Notes: generated by a model from the sequence alone, not told the origin. A stretch of 64,000 nt of DNA from Peribacillus faecalis (GCF_014712675.1 NZ_JACXSI010000055.1:62001-126000), one strand, 5' to 3'. Numbered from the stretch's first letter, positions 26,166 to 34,772 are shown. A program made the numbers and translations.

Positions 26166-26417
26166 TTAAATCAGGAAGGCATAACAAGCGACGCTATGAC
26201 TGACGGCCAGAACATTTCGATGATCGTTTTTTTTCATGAGATCTGTTAAGCAATTATTCATTTGCTCCTCCACTTGAATGTCGGATTTGCCATTATACTG
26301 TACGAAAAAATCGCCGTACGTTTTACGATTTGGATCAATCGGCGGATTTAAGTCTTCACTTTTCTGGCATTGAATAAAGTTTGTCGCCGCATTAAATATA
26401 ATGTCTTCATTGCACAT
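26166..26417 (-). pseudogene. Remnant of a histidine phosphatase (phosphoglycerate-mutase-like) gene
   Basis: An 83-codon frame ends in VLAVSHSVACYAFLI, which resembles the second catalytic-histidine motif (VxxVSHG) of histidine phosphatases. The N-terminal RHG motif with the phosphorylated histidine is missing, because the frame begins inside the end of the MerR gene. The C-terminus also stops right after the motif. The product could not be catalytic. The remnant probably was the effector gene of the adjacent MerR regulator, truncated by deletion at both ends. Confidence 0.6.
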
Positions 26418-26787
26418 AGCACTGTACTTGTTCGCGTTTCTGTATTTTTTCTCGTGTCATATGAATTTTAAAATCAATGTAATCAAGCGATTTCTGCAAT
26501 TTGCTCCGCTGCTCCATTAAGTAATTATGTTGCTTCATAAGCAATGCTTCCCGAAGCTCGAGCGTTTCGTCACCGCGGCGATAAAGGTCGAAGTATTCTT
26601 TTACAACTTCTAACGGCAAACCGCCGTCCTTCAGGCAAATGATAAATTCAATTCTGTGCAGATCGTCTTCCCGATAGTCTCGAATGCCGTTCACTCTGTT
26701 GACAGGTTCGATTAATCCGATTTCTTCATAGTATCTAAGAGTCGATACGGGCAAGCTATATTTCTCGCTGACTTCTTTGATTTTCAT
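26407..26787 (-). CDS. MerR family regulator (AdhR/NmlR-like)
   Basis: This 126-residue regulator has a MerR winged helix (MKIKEVSEKYSLPVSTLRYYEEIGLI) and a dimerisation coiled coil, and ends shortly after it, as in the small AdhR/NmlR class that responds to aldehydes or thiol stress. One cysteine lies near residue 50 (FIICLKDGG), the usual redox position in that class. ATG 26787 follows GAGGAGGAAAAAA. Its downstream partner is only a gene fragment, so its present target may be just itself or genes elsewhere. Confidence 0.88.
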   Translation of the reverse strand: MKIKEVSEKYSLPVSTLRYYEEIGLIEPVNRVNGIRDYREDDLHRIEFIICLKDGGLPLEVVKEYFDLYRRGDETLELREALLMKQHNYLMEQRSKLQKSLDYIDFKIHMTREKIQKREQVQCYVQ

Positions 26788-26810
26788 GTTTTTTTCCTCC
26801 TCTCAATAAA

Positions 26811-26841
26811 AGTATAATCTTTCAATCTAGCTTGAGGTCAA
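26811..26841 (-). promoter_or_regulatory. MerR-type promoter with 19-bp spacer
   Basis: On the minus strand TTGACC (26841-26836) and TATACT (26816-26811) are 19 bp apart. The spacer holds the imperfect dyad CTCAAGCTAGATTGAAAG, like known AdhR-type operators. It lies directly ahead of the MerR gene at 26787. Confidence 0.75.
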
Positions 26842-26955
26842 TGGTTATTGTTGGAGGAGAAATGTCTAATTTTGTAATAATTTTATATTTTTGTGAAAAT
26901 AGTCATGGAAATTGTCGAATGTGTCATGTAAGATTATTAAAGAAAGAAGCGTTTG

Positions 26956-27240
26956 ATGAAAGGGCTGCATACATATATGAAGGTAGAACAATATATTGAA
27001 CAGCTAGAATCGAAGGGATTTCAACTAGGAGAAGACGGCAAGGGCTTTATTTTTTTTGGCAAAGAAATGACGAACGCACCGGATGAATTAGTGAACGCGG
27101 CGATCGAGCTGACGCTGAAGTCAAAAATTACATTCGACGGCAGCTTCTTTATTTCTTTACTGGAATCTATGATGAGCCAGGAAATTCAATCCCGCAAAGA
27201 AGCTCTACAATTTGCAGAAGAGTATAAGTTGCTTGTATAA
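26956..27240 (+). CDS. Small uncharacterised protein (possibly DUF6123)
   Basis: This is a 94-residue soluble acidic protein (VEQYIEQLESKGFQLGEDGKGFIFFGKE, then APDELVNAAIELTLKSK and DGSFFISLLESMM). I think it belongs to DUF6123, a Bacillus family of unknown function, but I am not certain. The start is ATG 26956, or possibly ATG 26977, since the ribosome site is weak for both. Its 3' end overlaps the promoter of the T-box leader of the next gene. No function can be proposed. Confidence 0.7.
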   Translation: MKGLHTYMKVEQYIEQLESKGFQLGEDGKGFIFFGKEMTNAPDELVNAAIELTLKSKITFDGSFFISLLESMMSQEIQSRKEALQFAEEYKLLV

Positions 27241-27241
27241 T
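27212..27241 (+). promoter_or_regulatory. Promoter of the T-box leader
   Basis: TTGCAG (27212-27217) and TATAAT (27236-27241) are 18 bp apart. The -10 box overlaps the stop codon of the preceding gene. Transcription should start near 27248. Confidence 0.65.
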
Positions 27242-27247
27242 GATGGA

Positions 27248-27557
27248 AATAGTTGCGAAAAGCGTTGAAGAGGAAAAGTAAAATGATGGCAGTCTGTACA
27301 GAGAGCTTCGGTAGCTGAGAAGAAGCGAGATCGCGCATTTGAACAATGGCCTTGGAGCTGCGTGCTGAAACGTCTTTGAAGATGGAGTAGGTGACGACGA
27401 GGTTTGGCTCTCGTTACAAAAAGCCACAGTATAAGAATGCAGGCGCATTCCGTACTGAATGAGTCCGACAGTGTGAGCTTTCGGAGAACAAAGGTGGTAC
27501 CACGCGGAGCAATCCCCGTCCTTTTCTTTTTTATAAAGAAGAGGGCGGGGTTTTTTT
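27248..27557 (+). promoter_or_regulatory. T-box riboswitch controlling methionyl-tRNA synthetase
   Basis: This leader RNA senses uncharged tRNA. The conserved T-box AAAGGTGGTACCACGCGG is at 27490-27507, including the TGG that pairs with the tRNA acceptor end. Stem I carries an AG-rich bulge (GAGAGC with GCTGAGAAGAAGC) and GAACAATGGCCTTGGAGC, in which ATG at 27346-27348 is the likely specifier codon. The terminator is CCCCGTCC (27514-27521) with GGGCGGGG (27543-27550) and T7. The methionine specifier agrees with the downstream gene. Confidence 0.93.
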
Positions 27558-27655
27558 ATTGATAAGGAAGTTCAACTTTGAAATTGAAAGTTGTCTAACC
27601 TTATACCTGCCGCATGGCTCCTTTCCCATTGGAGTTGTATCAAGGAGTATATCAC

Positions 27656-27679
27656 GAAAAAGGACCGGTAACGGTTTTT
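27656..27679 (+). repeat. 24-bp duplicated element, copy 2
   Basis: Identical to 26055-26078. It lies just ahead of the metG ribosome site (TAGGAGG), between the T-box terminator and the start codon. A small hairpin here could influence translation, but the duplication may instead be a trace of rearrangement. Confidence 0.6.
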
Positions 27680-27698
27680 CTAGGAGGATGATGGAGAG

Positions 27699-29342
27699 AT
27701 GGCAGTATTTATTGGAGGGGCTTGGCCATATGCAAATGGTTCGCTTCATGTTGGCCACGTATCAAGTTTGTTGCCAGGGGATATTTTGGCCCGTTATTAT
27801 CGTTTGAAGGGTGAAGAGGTGTTGTATGTTTCAGGTAGTGATTGCAATGGAACACCGATTGCTATTCGCGCCAAGCAGGAAGGCGTGCCGATGCAACAGA
27901 TTCAAGAGCACTATCATCAGGAGTTTGCTTCTTGCTTCGAAAAATTAGGCTTTAGTTATGACTGTTATACGAGGACTGATGAAGCGCATCATCATGAAGT
28001 AGTGCAACGATTTTTTTTGGAATTATATGAAAATAAACATATTTATAAAAAAGAAGAGGAACAACTATATTGCGGAAGATGTGAGCAGTTTTTGCCTGAC
28101 CGTTATGTGGAGGGCACTTGTCCGGAATGCAATCAGCCGGCACGAGGCGATCAATGTGATCATTGTTCGGCGATATTTGAAGCAGGGGAGCTGCTGGAGA
28201 TGAGCTGCAAGCTTTGCGGCACCGAGCCATCTTTGCAGCCGACCGAGCATTTTTATTTCAAGCTGTCGTCTTTTCAGCAAGAAATCGAAGAACTGATTGA
28301 TAATGTAAAAGGAAAATGGCGCGGAAATGCCGTTGATCTCAGCCAACGTTATGTGAATGAAACGTTGAAGGATCGAGCCATTACAAGAGATTTGCCGATT
28401 GGTATTTCGGTTCCGCTTGCCGGCTATGATTCTAAGAAAATTTACGTTTGGATGGAAGCTGTGGCAGGCTACTACACAGCGAGCCGGCTTTGGGAGAAGC
28501 GAACGGGCAACAGTTATTTACCGTTTTGGCAAAACGAGACCAAAGCGTATTATGTGCATGGAAAAGACAATATTCCGTTTCATAGCATCATTTGGCCGGC
28601 GTTGATGAGCGCTGCAAATCTTGAGCAGAAGCCAACCTATATAATCTCTAATGAGTATGTGACGCTTGAGAAACGGAAGATTTCAACGAGCCGCAATTGG
28701 GCGGTGTGGCTGCCAGATTTGCTCGAGCAATACGAAAGTGACAGCATCCGTTATTTTCTGACCATTAATGCACCGGAGCAGCGCGATACGGATTTTTCAT
28801 GGCGGGAATTCATATACAGCCATAACAGCGAACTGTTAGGGGCATACGGCAATTTCGTTAATCGGACGTTGAAGTTTATTGAAAAGAATATGAATGGATA
28901 TGTACCGGTACGTCTGGTTTCTGAAGCGATTGAAGCGGAGATCAGACAGTTGTATTCGACAGTCGGAGCTTCAATTGAGGAAGGGAAAATGAAGCATGCT
29001 TTGGAGATAATTTTTGAGTATGTACGGAAGGCGAATAAGTATTTTGATGAGCGACAGCCATGGATTCAAATCAAAAACAATTTACCTGCCTGTGAACAAA
29101 CGATTTTCACTTGTTTGCAGATGATCGCCAACTTGGCACAGCTGCTTGAGCCGTTTTTGCCGTTTTCAAGTGAGAGGGTGAGGAAGAAACTTGGCTTGAA
29201 GGATGCGGTGTGGGGCTTTGTGCAAATTGCTATTACTGAGATTCGGGATGTAAAGCCGCTTTTTGAAAGAATTCCAAATGAACGGATAGAAGAGGAACGG
29301 GAAGCTTTAGGGCTGACGGAGGCTGAAATACTTAAACGCTAA
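27699..29342 (+). CDS. metG: Methionyl-tRNA synthetase, second (four-CxxC) type
   Basis: This enzyme charges tRNA-Met. It has 547 residues, shorter than the usual Bacillus MetS (about 660), and lacks the C-terminal tRNA-binding extension. It has the HIGH-type motif HVGH near residue 19-22, a KMSKS-type KRKISTS near 330, and a zinc insertion with four CxxC pairs (CGRC, CPEC, CDHC, CKLC), the E. coli/archaeal form. ATG 27699 follows AGGAGGATGATGGAGAG. It is controlled by a T-box. It is probably a paralogue of a main MetRS outside the window, perhaps resistant to inhibitors of it. Confidence 0.93.
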   Translation: MAVFIGGAWPYANGSLHVGHVSSLLPGDILARYYRLKGEEVLYVSGSDCNGTPIAIRAKQEGVPMQQIQEHYHQEFASCFEKLGFSYDCYTRTDEAHHHEVVQRFFLELYENKHIYKKEEEQLYCGRCEQFLPDRYVEGTCPECNQPARGDQCDHCSAIFEAGELLEMSCKLCGTEPSLQPTEHFYFKLSSFQQEIEELIDNVKGKWRGNAVDLSQRYVNETLKDRAITRDLPIGISVPLAGYDSKKIYVWMEAVAGYYTASRLWEKRTGNSYLPFWQNETKAYYVHGKDNIPFHSIIWPALMSAANLEQKPTYIISNEYVTLEKRKISTSRNWAVWLPDLLEQYESDSIRYFLTINAPEQRDTDFSWREFIYSHNSELLGAYGNFVNRTLKFIEKNMNGYVPVRLVSEAIEAEIRQLYSTVGASIEEGKMKHALEIIFEYVRKANKYFDERQPWIQIKNNLPACEQTIFTCLQMIANLAQLLEPFLPFSSERVRKKLGLKDAVWGFVQIAITEIRDVKPLFERIPNERIEEEREALGLTEAEILKR

Positions 29343-29391
29343 TTTGGTATAACTTATGCAAGATGATAAATTTTCTAGGGAGAGAATAACT

Positions 29392-29865
29392 ATGAATGAA
29401 GCAGCACGAGTGTATTGGAATGAATTTTGGGAGTCTCAAAATCAAGAAAAACCGGAAAGTGTAAGTGCGTGGCAATTCGGTGATAATCCAGAATATTTAG
29501 CTCAATTAGTAATAGACGGCATAAAAACAGCCACTTGTTCAGGACATGTTTTTTATGAAATTGAAAATGAACCAGTGCCTTCGATTGGAGATTACGGCAT
29601 TATTTTAAACAGTAAAGATGAACCTTTAGCGATTATTAAAACCATTGATGTGAAATTGATGCCAATGAATGAGGTTCCGGAAGACTTTGCTATTGCAGAA
29701 GGTGAAGGAGATAGAACATACCGATATTGGAAAGAAGTACATGAAAGTTTCTTTACTGAGGAACTAAGAGCATTAGGACTTGAATATTCGGAAGATATGA
29801 TGTTGGTATGTGAGCGTTTTGAATTAGTAGATGTAAGAAAACTTGATGGGGGGTTCCTTTCATAA
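29392..29865 (+). CDS. ASCH domain protein
   Basis: This 157-residue protein contains an ASCH domain (about 20-150), a PUA-like fold thought to bind RNA or modified nucleosides; some members hydrolyse N4-acetylcytidine. Conserved features are the DGIKTATCSGHVFYE segment and the FAIAEGEGDRTYRYWKEVHESFF block. ATG 29392 is preferred because AGGGAGAG lies 7 nt upstream; an earlier frame start lacks a site. It follows metG by about 50 bp and may be on its transcript. A terminator follows. Confidence 0.85.
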   Translation: MNEAARVYWNEFWESQNQEKPESVSAWQFGDNPEYLAQLVIDGIKTATCSGHVFYEIENEPVPSIGDYGIILNSKDEPLAIIKTIDVKLMPMNEVPEDFAIAEGEGDRTYRYWKEVHESFFTEELRALGLEYSEDMMLVCERFELVDVRKLDGGFLS

Positions 29866-29907
29866 AGAGTTTGATGTTGTGAAGAGGTAGCGGATATAAA
29901 ACAGGGA

Positions 29908-29938
29908 AAAACGCTCAGTATTCTGAGCGTTTTATGTG
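29908..29938. terminator. Bidirectional terminator
   Basis: AAAACGCTCA pairs with TGAGCGTTTT, with flanking A and T, between convergent genes. Confidence 0.85.
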
Positions 29939-29946
29939 CATTTAAA

Positions 29947-30864
29947 TTAATGACTATGATGCTGATCTTGAAGTTTAGTTGAAGTTTTGACAGGCCATTC
30001 AGCTAAAATAATCCCAGCCAAAATCAGTGTACACCCAGCAATCATACTGGCAGTAAAGGCTTCGTTGATGACGAAGTACGATGTCAAAGCGGCAAATACC
30101 GGCTCAAGAGCGAAAATTAACGCAACACGGGTCGGAGATGTGTACGCCTGAAAATAAGTTTGTGCCAAAAATGCGAATGCCGTCGCTAATATCGCAGTCA
30201 CAAGCAATCCAATTACCACTTCCGGCTGCAACAGCACATCAAGCTGATACATTTTGCCCGGCTGTTCAAACAAGAGACTGCCGATGAATGACAGAAGCGA
30301 GACGACGCCGATTTGCAGAATGGTTAGCGGTATTGCGTGGTATTTTGCCGCATATTTGCTCGTCATAATAATATGCATCGCAAAGCTGACTGCACATAAC
30401 AGCACAAGAAAATCTCCGAATCCGAATGAAGAGCTCTGCATCATTGTCATCATATATAAACCGCCGGCAGCAAAGATAACACCGAGAATGATGTTACGGT
30501 TTAACGGATATTTTAATAGAAGAAATGAAAGTAACGGAACTAATACGACACTTAATCCGGTAATGAATCCTGCTTTAGCAGGTGTCGTATATAGCAGGCC
30601 GAATGTTTGAAAACCGTATCCGAGACATAGCCATGTTCCGAGTATGAACCCTGATTTAATGCTTTCTTTCGTGAAATGAAGCTTGTTTTTTTTCGTAAAA
30701 ACTAAGTATATTATCGATAAGATAACAAAAGCAATAAAGAAACGAATAGCGTTAAAGCTGAATGGTGTCAGAAAAGAAATGGCATCTTGCACAATAACAA
30801 ACGTCGAGCCCCAAACAAATACGACGAGAAGCAGTGTGAAGTCCGCAATGAACTTTTTATTCAA
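29947..30864 (-). CDS. EamA/DMT family permease
   Basis: This 305-residue inner-membrane transporter has about ten helices in two EamA halves. The first begins FTLLLVVFVWGSTFVIVQD, and the second has ALEPVFAALTSYFVINE near 245-265. Members export amino acids or metabolites, and the substrate cannot be predicted. The start is TTG 30864, which overlaps the RNase H stop (TTGA) with AAGGAAGA upstream; this indicates translational coupling. An ATG at 30882 inside the RNase H gene is the alternative. Confidence 0.88.
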   Translation of the reverse strand: MNKKFIADFTLLLVVFVWGSTFVIVQDAISFLTPFSFNAIRFFIAFVILSIIYLVFTKKNKLHFTKESIKSGFILGTWLCLGYGFQTFGLLYTTPAKAGFITGLSVVLVPLLSFLLLKYPLNRNIILGVIFAAGGLYMMTMMQSSSFGFGDFLVLLCAVSFAMHIIMTSKYAAKYHAIPLTILQIGVVSLLSFIGSLLFEQPGKMYQLDVLLQPEVVIGLLVTAILATAFAFLAQTYFQAYTSPTRVALIFALEPVFAALTSYFVINEAFTASMIAGCTLILAGIILAEWPVKTSTKLQDQHHSH

Positions 30865-31262
30865 CTTATGTCTTCCTTGCATTGCTGGACAGCTTTGCGA
30901 GCCAGCTCATCTGCGGTTTTATTTTGACTGCTCGGAATCCATTTGATGAAAAATAACGGGATTTCCTTAGATAATTTCACTGCTTGCTCTAATAGTGGGG
31001 CATACTTTTTGTTTTTGGCAAATTCTTTTTCCATTGCTGACCAAATCGCTTGCGAGTCTGTGCGGAAGGAAACGGTTTGTGCATTTTTTTGACAGCATAT
31101 TTCCAGCGCTTTAATTAATGCCCAATACTCTGCCTCATGATTATCCATCACTCCGAGAGGAATCGCGAATCGATCTACAACGCCATTCTCCTTCATGAAA
31201 ATTCCAGCTCCGCTAGGACCGGGATTCCCTGCGCTTGCACCATCAATATAAACCTCTAGCAT
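30861..31262 (-). CDS. RNase HI family protein (YpdQ-like)
   Basis: This 133-residue RNase HI-fold protein should cleave RNA in RNA-DNA hybrids. All four catalytic acids appear to be present: YIDGASAGNPGPSGAG, NHEAEYWAL, RTDSQAIW and KTADELARKA. Even so, the B. subtilis homologue YpdQ has been reported as inactive, as I recall, so activity is not assured. ATG 31262 lies 10 nt after GGAGG; a TTG at 31271 sits too close to that site. The DMT permease gene overlaps its stop. Confidence 0.88.
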   Translation of the reverse strand: MLEVYIDGASAGNPGPSGAGIFMKENGVVDRFAIPLGVMDNHEAEYWALIKALEICCQKNAQTVSFRTDSQAIWSAMEKEFAKNKKYAPLLEQAVKLSKEIPLFFIKWIPSSQNKTADELARKAVQQCKEDIS

Positions 31263-31370
31263 AGAGTCCAATCCTCCATCTATGTGTAATATTTACCCTT
31301 ATTATATATTGATTGACAACTGTAAGCGAATTCTTCGAACAAAAATCGAGTGAATTCGAGGAAGTTCTGG

Positions 31371-31407
31371 TGGTGCCATCGACAAAAAACGGGGAGTGAC
31401 AGGCACC
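31371..31407. repeat. Dispersed palindromic repeat, copy A
   Basis: The right arm CGGGGAGTGACAGGCACC (31390-31407) is intact, and the left arm is degenerate (GGTGCCATC). The linker contains TCGACAAAAAAC. It belongs to the same family as the copies at 42199, 42562 and 45967. Confidence 0.7.
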
Positions 31408-31440
31408 AAAAAAGCCAGCAGATTTTTATAATCTGCCGGC
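31408..31440 (-). terminator. Rho-independent terminator of the queuosine transporter gene
   Basis: Read on the minus strand, GCCGGCAGAT pairs with ATCTGCTGGC, followed by T6. Confidence 0.85.
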
Positions 31441-31447
31441 CTTCTAT

Positions 31448-32161
31448 TTATACAGCTTGCTGTAGTTTTTCGTTTTGTTGTTCTTCTTCAGGGAATTTGA
31501 AGCGTTTTGCTGCGTAGCCGAATGGTGTGGCTAATACTGATACGACAGCTTTTAGGATGTAGGTTGTGAAGAAGATTTGCAGCCATATTTCGAATGAGTA
31601 CAGTCCCCAGAAGGCGATGCCTGTGAAGACTAGAGTATCGAGCAATTGGCTGATTAGTGTGCTTCCGTTATTGCGGATCCAGAACTGTGAATCCTTCGGA
31701 AATCGTTTACGGATTGCCGAGAAAATCATTACGTCAGTATGCTGACTGACTACATATGCGGCTAAGCTCCCGATCGCCAGCTGCGGAAGCAATCCAAAAA
31801 TGCTTTCTAGCGAGCTTTGACTGAAGTCTCCAACACCCGGTTCAAATAAAAGCACCATTTGCATAATAAGCGTCATCGCAAGTAATGTGAAGAAGCCAAG
31901 CCAAACAGCTTTCTTCGCTTCCTTTCTCCCGTAACGTTCATTAATGATATCCGTTACAAGAAAGGCAGAAGCATACATTGTATTTCCGAGTGTCGCTGAC
32001 ATGCCGAATACTTCAATCGATTTGATGACTTGGAGATTGCTTAACACCGTTGCAAATCCAACCCATACAAATAGGCCGGTTTTACCGAACATACGATACA
32101 TCAGCAAAACGAGACTGAAGTTGATAAGAATAAAAATTAAACCAAAAATTTCATTGAACAT
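31448..32161 (-). CDS. ypdP: Queuosine precursor transporter (YhhQ/YpdP family)
   Basis: This 237-residue membrane protein with about six helices imports a queuosine precursor (preQ0/preQ1) for tRNA modification. Family features are VLSNLQVIKSIEVFG, the SAFLVTDIINERYGRKEAKKAV loop, and VSQHTDVMIFSAIRKR followed by WIRNNGSTLISQLLDT. The preQ1-I riboswitch directly upstream strongly supports this substrate. ATG 32161 is the only usable start: an ATG closer to the ribosome site is followed at once by TAA. It lies near two RNase H genes, as in B. subtilis. Confidence 0.93.
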   Translation of the reverse strand: MFNEIFGLIFILINFSLVLLMYRMFGKTGLFVWVGFATVLSNLQVIKSIEVFGMSATLGNTMYASAFLVTDIINERYGRKEAKKAVWLGFFTLLAMTLIMQMVLLFEPGVGDFSQSSLESIFGLLPQLAIGSLAAYVVSQHTDVMIFSAIRKRFPKDSQFWIRNNGSTLISQLLDTLVFTGIAFWGLYSFEIWLQIFFTTYILKAVVSVLATPFGYAAKRFKFPEEEQQNEKLQQAV

Positions 32162-32173
32162 GATTACATGTTA

Positions 32174-32213
32174 CCTCCCTAGTTTTGTTAGAGCGGGATG
32201 GTTTCGAACCGCT
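32174..32213 (-). promoter_or_regulatory. PreQ1 type I riboswitch
   Basis: On the minus strand the aptamer reads AGCGG TTC GAAACCAT CCCGCT, then a linker, then AAACTA. This gives the P1 stem, the C-rich ligand pocket and the A-rich tail that forms the H-type pseudoknot. The tail runs directly into the ribosome site GGGAGG, so ligand binding should block translation of the transporter. No terminator follows. Confidence 0.92.
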
Positions 32214-32373
32214 TTAATATGAAATTGTTTTGACTATGAAAGAAACAGCTGAAAGGTTTCATTTTCAACAGCCATCTGTATATAATAATAAACAATCACA
32301 AATTATTCAATCCCTATTTTGCAAGGGGATTGAAGGTAATTTTTAACCGAGTAAAAGAGTGGAGGCTGTCGAT

Positions 32374-33045
32374 ATGAAAGTTTATGTAACATGGAAGTAT
32401 AAACATTCCAAAAAGCCAACATGCATTTTCCAATCGGAATATATCGATGGAGCAGCTGCTCTAATCATTGCCGAGGATCTCGAGAAAACGGGAAGAGCGC
32501 ATGATATTACATTTACTGATGAGAAAGACTTAAAATGGAGCAAAAAAGAATTGAAAAAGCTGCTTGAGGAAGTAAAGGAAGAGCCACAAGACGTGGCAAT
32601 ATACTTTGACGGTGGATTTAATCGTGAAGCCGGGTTGGCCGGACTCGGCGTAATCATTTATTATAAGCAAAATGATAAACAATACCGTATTCGTCAAAAT
32701 AAGCTGATGGAGCAGCTTGATAACAATAACGAGGCTGAGTATGCCGCCTTTTACGAAAGTTTGCGTTTATTAGAGGAGATTGGTGTTCACCATCAATCTT
32801 GTACATTTAAAGGCGATTCGCAAGTTGTGTTGAATCAGCTTTCAGGTGATTGGCCATGTTTTGATGATGTATTGAACAGATGGGCTGACCGAATTGAAGA
32901 GAAGATGGAGGAAATGGGCATTCATCCTATGTATGAGCCGATTTCTAGAAAAGAAAATAAAGAAGCTGATGCGCTTGCGTCACAGGCTTTAGAGAGAACA
33001 ATGATCAATAGTACAATTGAATTGTCCGGCAAGGAGGAACTATGA
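32374..33045 (+). CDS. ypeP: RNase H-like protein with N-terminal extension (YpeP-like)
   Basis: This 223-residue protein has an N-terminal part (about 1-65, including AAALIIAEDLEKTGRAHDI) and an RNase HI-type domain from about 70. Catalytic acids are seen in IYFDGGFNREAGLAGLGV, NNNEAEYAAFYESL, KGDSQVVLNQL and ENKEADALASQA. It probably degrades RNA-DNA hybrids. ATG 32374 follows TGGAGG. It overlaps the next gene by four bases (ATGA). Confidence 0.88.
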   Translation: MKVYVTWKYKHSKKPTCIFQSEYIDGAAALIIAEDLEKTGRAHDITFTDEKDLKWSKKELKKLLEEVKEEPQDVAIYFDGGFNREAGLAGLGVIIYYKQNDKQYRIRQNKLMEQLDNNNEAEYAAFYESLRLLEEIGVHHQSCTFKGDSQVVLNQLSGDWPCFDDVLNRWADRIEEKMEEMGIHPMYEPISRKENKEADALASQALERTMINSTIELSGKEEL

Positions 33046-33242
33046 GTAAGAAACAAAAAAGAATGATGCTGCTCGATGAGGTTGACCGGACACTTCGTGA
33101 ATATTGTGAGGGCTGCTTTCTGTACAGTACTCATAGAAAAGAGTTTGGCAGAACGTATGCTCATAAGTTTTGTCTATCACATTGCACGGTCGGGGAGCAA
33201 TTAAGAGAAGCGGGAAACCAAATTAATAAGATTAAGAAATAA
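33042..33242 (+). CDS. ypeQ: Small zinc-finger protein (YpeQ-like)
   Basis: This 66-residue protein has CEGC near 23-26 and CLSHC near 44-48, so it probably binds one zinc. The rest is basic and helical. Its start overlaps the ypeP stop (ATGA) and AAGGAGG lies upstream, so the pair is co-translated, as in B. subtilis. The function is unknown; it may help the RNase H protein bind nucleic acid. Confidence 0.83.
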   Translation: MSKKQKRMMLLDEVDRTLREYCEGCFLYSTHRKEFGRTYAHKFCLSHCTVGEQLREAGNQINKIKK

Positions 33243-33320
33243 CCGCAATCTATGCATATATCTTCCATTGCTTTGTCTAACTTTGGTAAAATAGAAAGAA
33301 AAACAATTGGGGAGAGGAAA

Positions 33321-34316
33321 ATGAAACAATCCAACCAATATATAACCCCGCTAACACACGATGAGATTGACAAACTGCTTGACCAATATAAAGATTTTGA
33401 TTATACAATTGCTGAAATTGGTGCTGAAAAAGAAAAGAAGCTGCCGAGGAATATGAAAGAAAAAATTAAAGAATTAACTCATGGAATCGATGAAGCTTCT
33501 GCGCATGTAGAAGAGATTTTTCAATATGTAAGAAGGAAAGAGGAAATACCGATTAAACAGGTCATGAATGACATAGTGCCGATCATTCAACAGGCTTCGG
33601 AAGTACCGCATGTTTATTATTTGTTTAAAGAGCTTCAGGATAAGGATGATTACACATATCGTCACAATATTTGCGTTGCTGTTATTTCAGCCATGATTGG
33701 GAAGTGGTTAGGTTATAATGGAGAGCAACTCCATGAGCTCGAAATAGCAGGATTATTTCATGATATCGGTAAAACGAGAATTCCGCTTTATTTGTTACAT
33801 AAACGCGGAAAGTTGACGTCAAGCGAAGTGGATGAGATGAATAAGCATACCATTTATGGTTATAAGATTATTCAAAATACCCCTTCGCTCTCGGATGCTG
33901 TCGCTCTATCAGCATTGCAGCACCATGAACGAATGGACGGAAAAGGATATCCGTTTCAATTACGGGCGAAACAAATTCATCCGTATGCGAAAATCATCAA
34001 TGTCGCCGATGTTTTCCATGCTTTATCGTCGGAGCGCTCCTATAAAAAAGCGGTACCGTTTTATCAAGTGATTACTCATATGAATGATACGCTGCATGGA
34101 CGATTCGATCCTGTTACAATCATTACTTTTTTGCATAAAATGACGGAAATGCTTGTCGGAAAAACAGTACTATTAAATAATGGACAAAAAGGCACGATTG
34201 TCATGAATAATCAATATAGGCCGCTTCGGTCGGTAATCCAAATGGAGAATGGTCGCATTATAGATTTGCAGCAGCAGCCCGAACTTCATATTGAAAAGGT
34301 ATTGACGTTTATATAG
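33321..34316 (+). CDS. HD-GYP domain phosphohydrolase
   Basis: This 331-residue cytoplasmic protein has an HD-GYP domain about 110-260: HNICVAVISAMIG, GLFHDIGKTRIP and LQHHERMDGKGYPF, then ADVFHALSSERSYK. The intact HD and GYP motifs predict hydrolysis of cyclic di-GMP or a related cyclic dinucleotide. There is no receiver or PAS domain; the N-terminal 100 residues are of unknown type. ATG 33321 follows GGGGAGAGGAAA. It is a single gene with a terminator shared with the convergent neighbour. Confidence 0.9.
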   Translation: MKQSNQYITPLTHDEIDKLLDQYKDFDYTIAEIGAEKEKKLPRNMKEKIKELTHGIDEASAHVEEIFQYVRRKEEIPIKQVMNDIVPIIQQASEVPHVYYLFKELQDKDDYTYRHNICVAVISAMIGKWLGYNGEQLHELEIAGLFHDIGKTRIPLYLLHKRGKLTSSEVDEMNKHTIYGYKIIQNTPSLSDAVALSALQHHERMDGKGYPFQLRAKQIHPYAKIINVADVFHALSSERSYKKAVPFYQVITHMNDTLHGRFDPVTIITFLHKMTEMLVGKTVLLNNGQKGTIVMNNQYRPLRSVIQMENGRIIDLQQQPELHIEKVLTFI

Positions 34317-34318
34317 CG

Positions 34319-34352
34319 AAAAAGCGCGAAACAGGTGATGTTCGCGCTTTTT
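34319..34352. terminator. Bidirectional terminator
   Basis: AAAAAGCGCGAA pairs perfectly with TTCGCGCTTTTT. Confidence 0.9.
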
Positions 34353-34359
34353 ATTATAT

Positions 34360-34608
34360 TTAATCTTTTTTAAGCTGTTGCCGATGCGTCTCATTTAATT
34401 GTTTGATTTCAGCAATTATCTTCACCACTTCAGCTTTTGCTTCGGGAAATTCGCGGTTCCAGTGCTGTACAAGTGCCGGCATTGATTTAGCGATGTGACT
34501 GTACAAAGCCCACTTTACCACTTGATCTTTTTTTGCATCGTCACTTTCTCCTAAAAGCAGTTCTGTATATTTTTTCAGTAATATATCAAACTCCTCATTA
34601 AAGCTCAT
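34360..34608 (-). CDS. DUF2573-like protein (YusU-like)
   Basis: This 82-residue helical protein (FDILLKKYTELLLGES, then WALYSHIAKSMPALVQHWN) resembles the DUF2573/YusU family of unknown function. ATG 34608 follows AAAGGTGG by 9 nt; a GTG four codons earlier overlaps that site. It stands alone on the minus strand, convergent with the HD-GYP gene. Confidence 0.72.
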   Translation of the reverse strand: MSFNEEFDILLKKYTELLLGESDDAKKDQVVKWALYSHIAKSMPALVQHWNREFPEAKAEVVKIIAEIKQLNETHRQQLKKD

Positions 34609-34772
34609 TTTCAGGACCACCTTTCATATACAAGGTCATTATTTGTATTTTATCACGTACCTGCACTATTCAACATGATGATTTGAAAATGGGCATGTTT
34701 ATTTTTATCAAAAAAAATGGTATAGCTAAGTAAAAGCTATACTGTCAGTAATAGTGAGGGGAGTAATATTTA

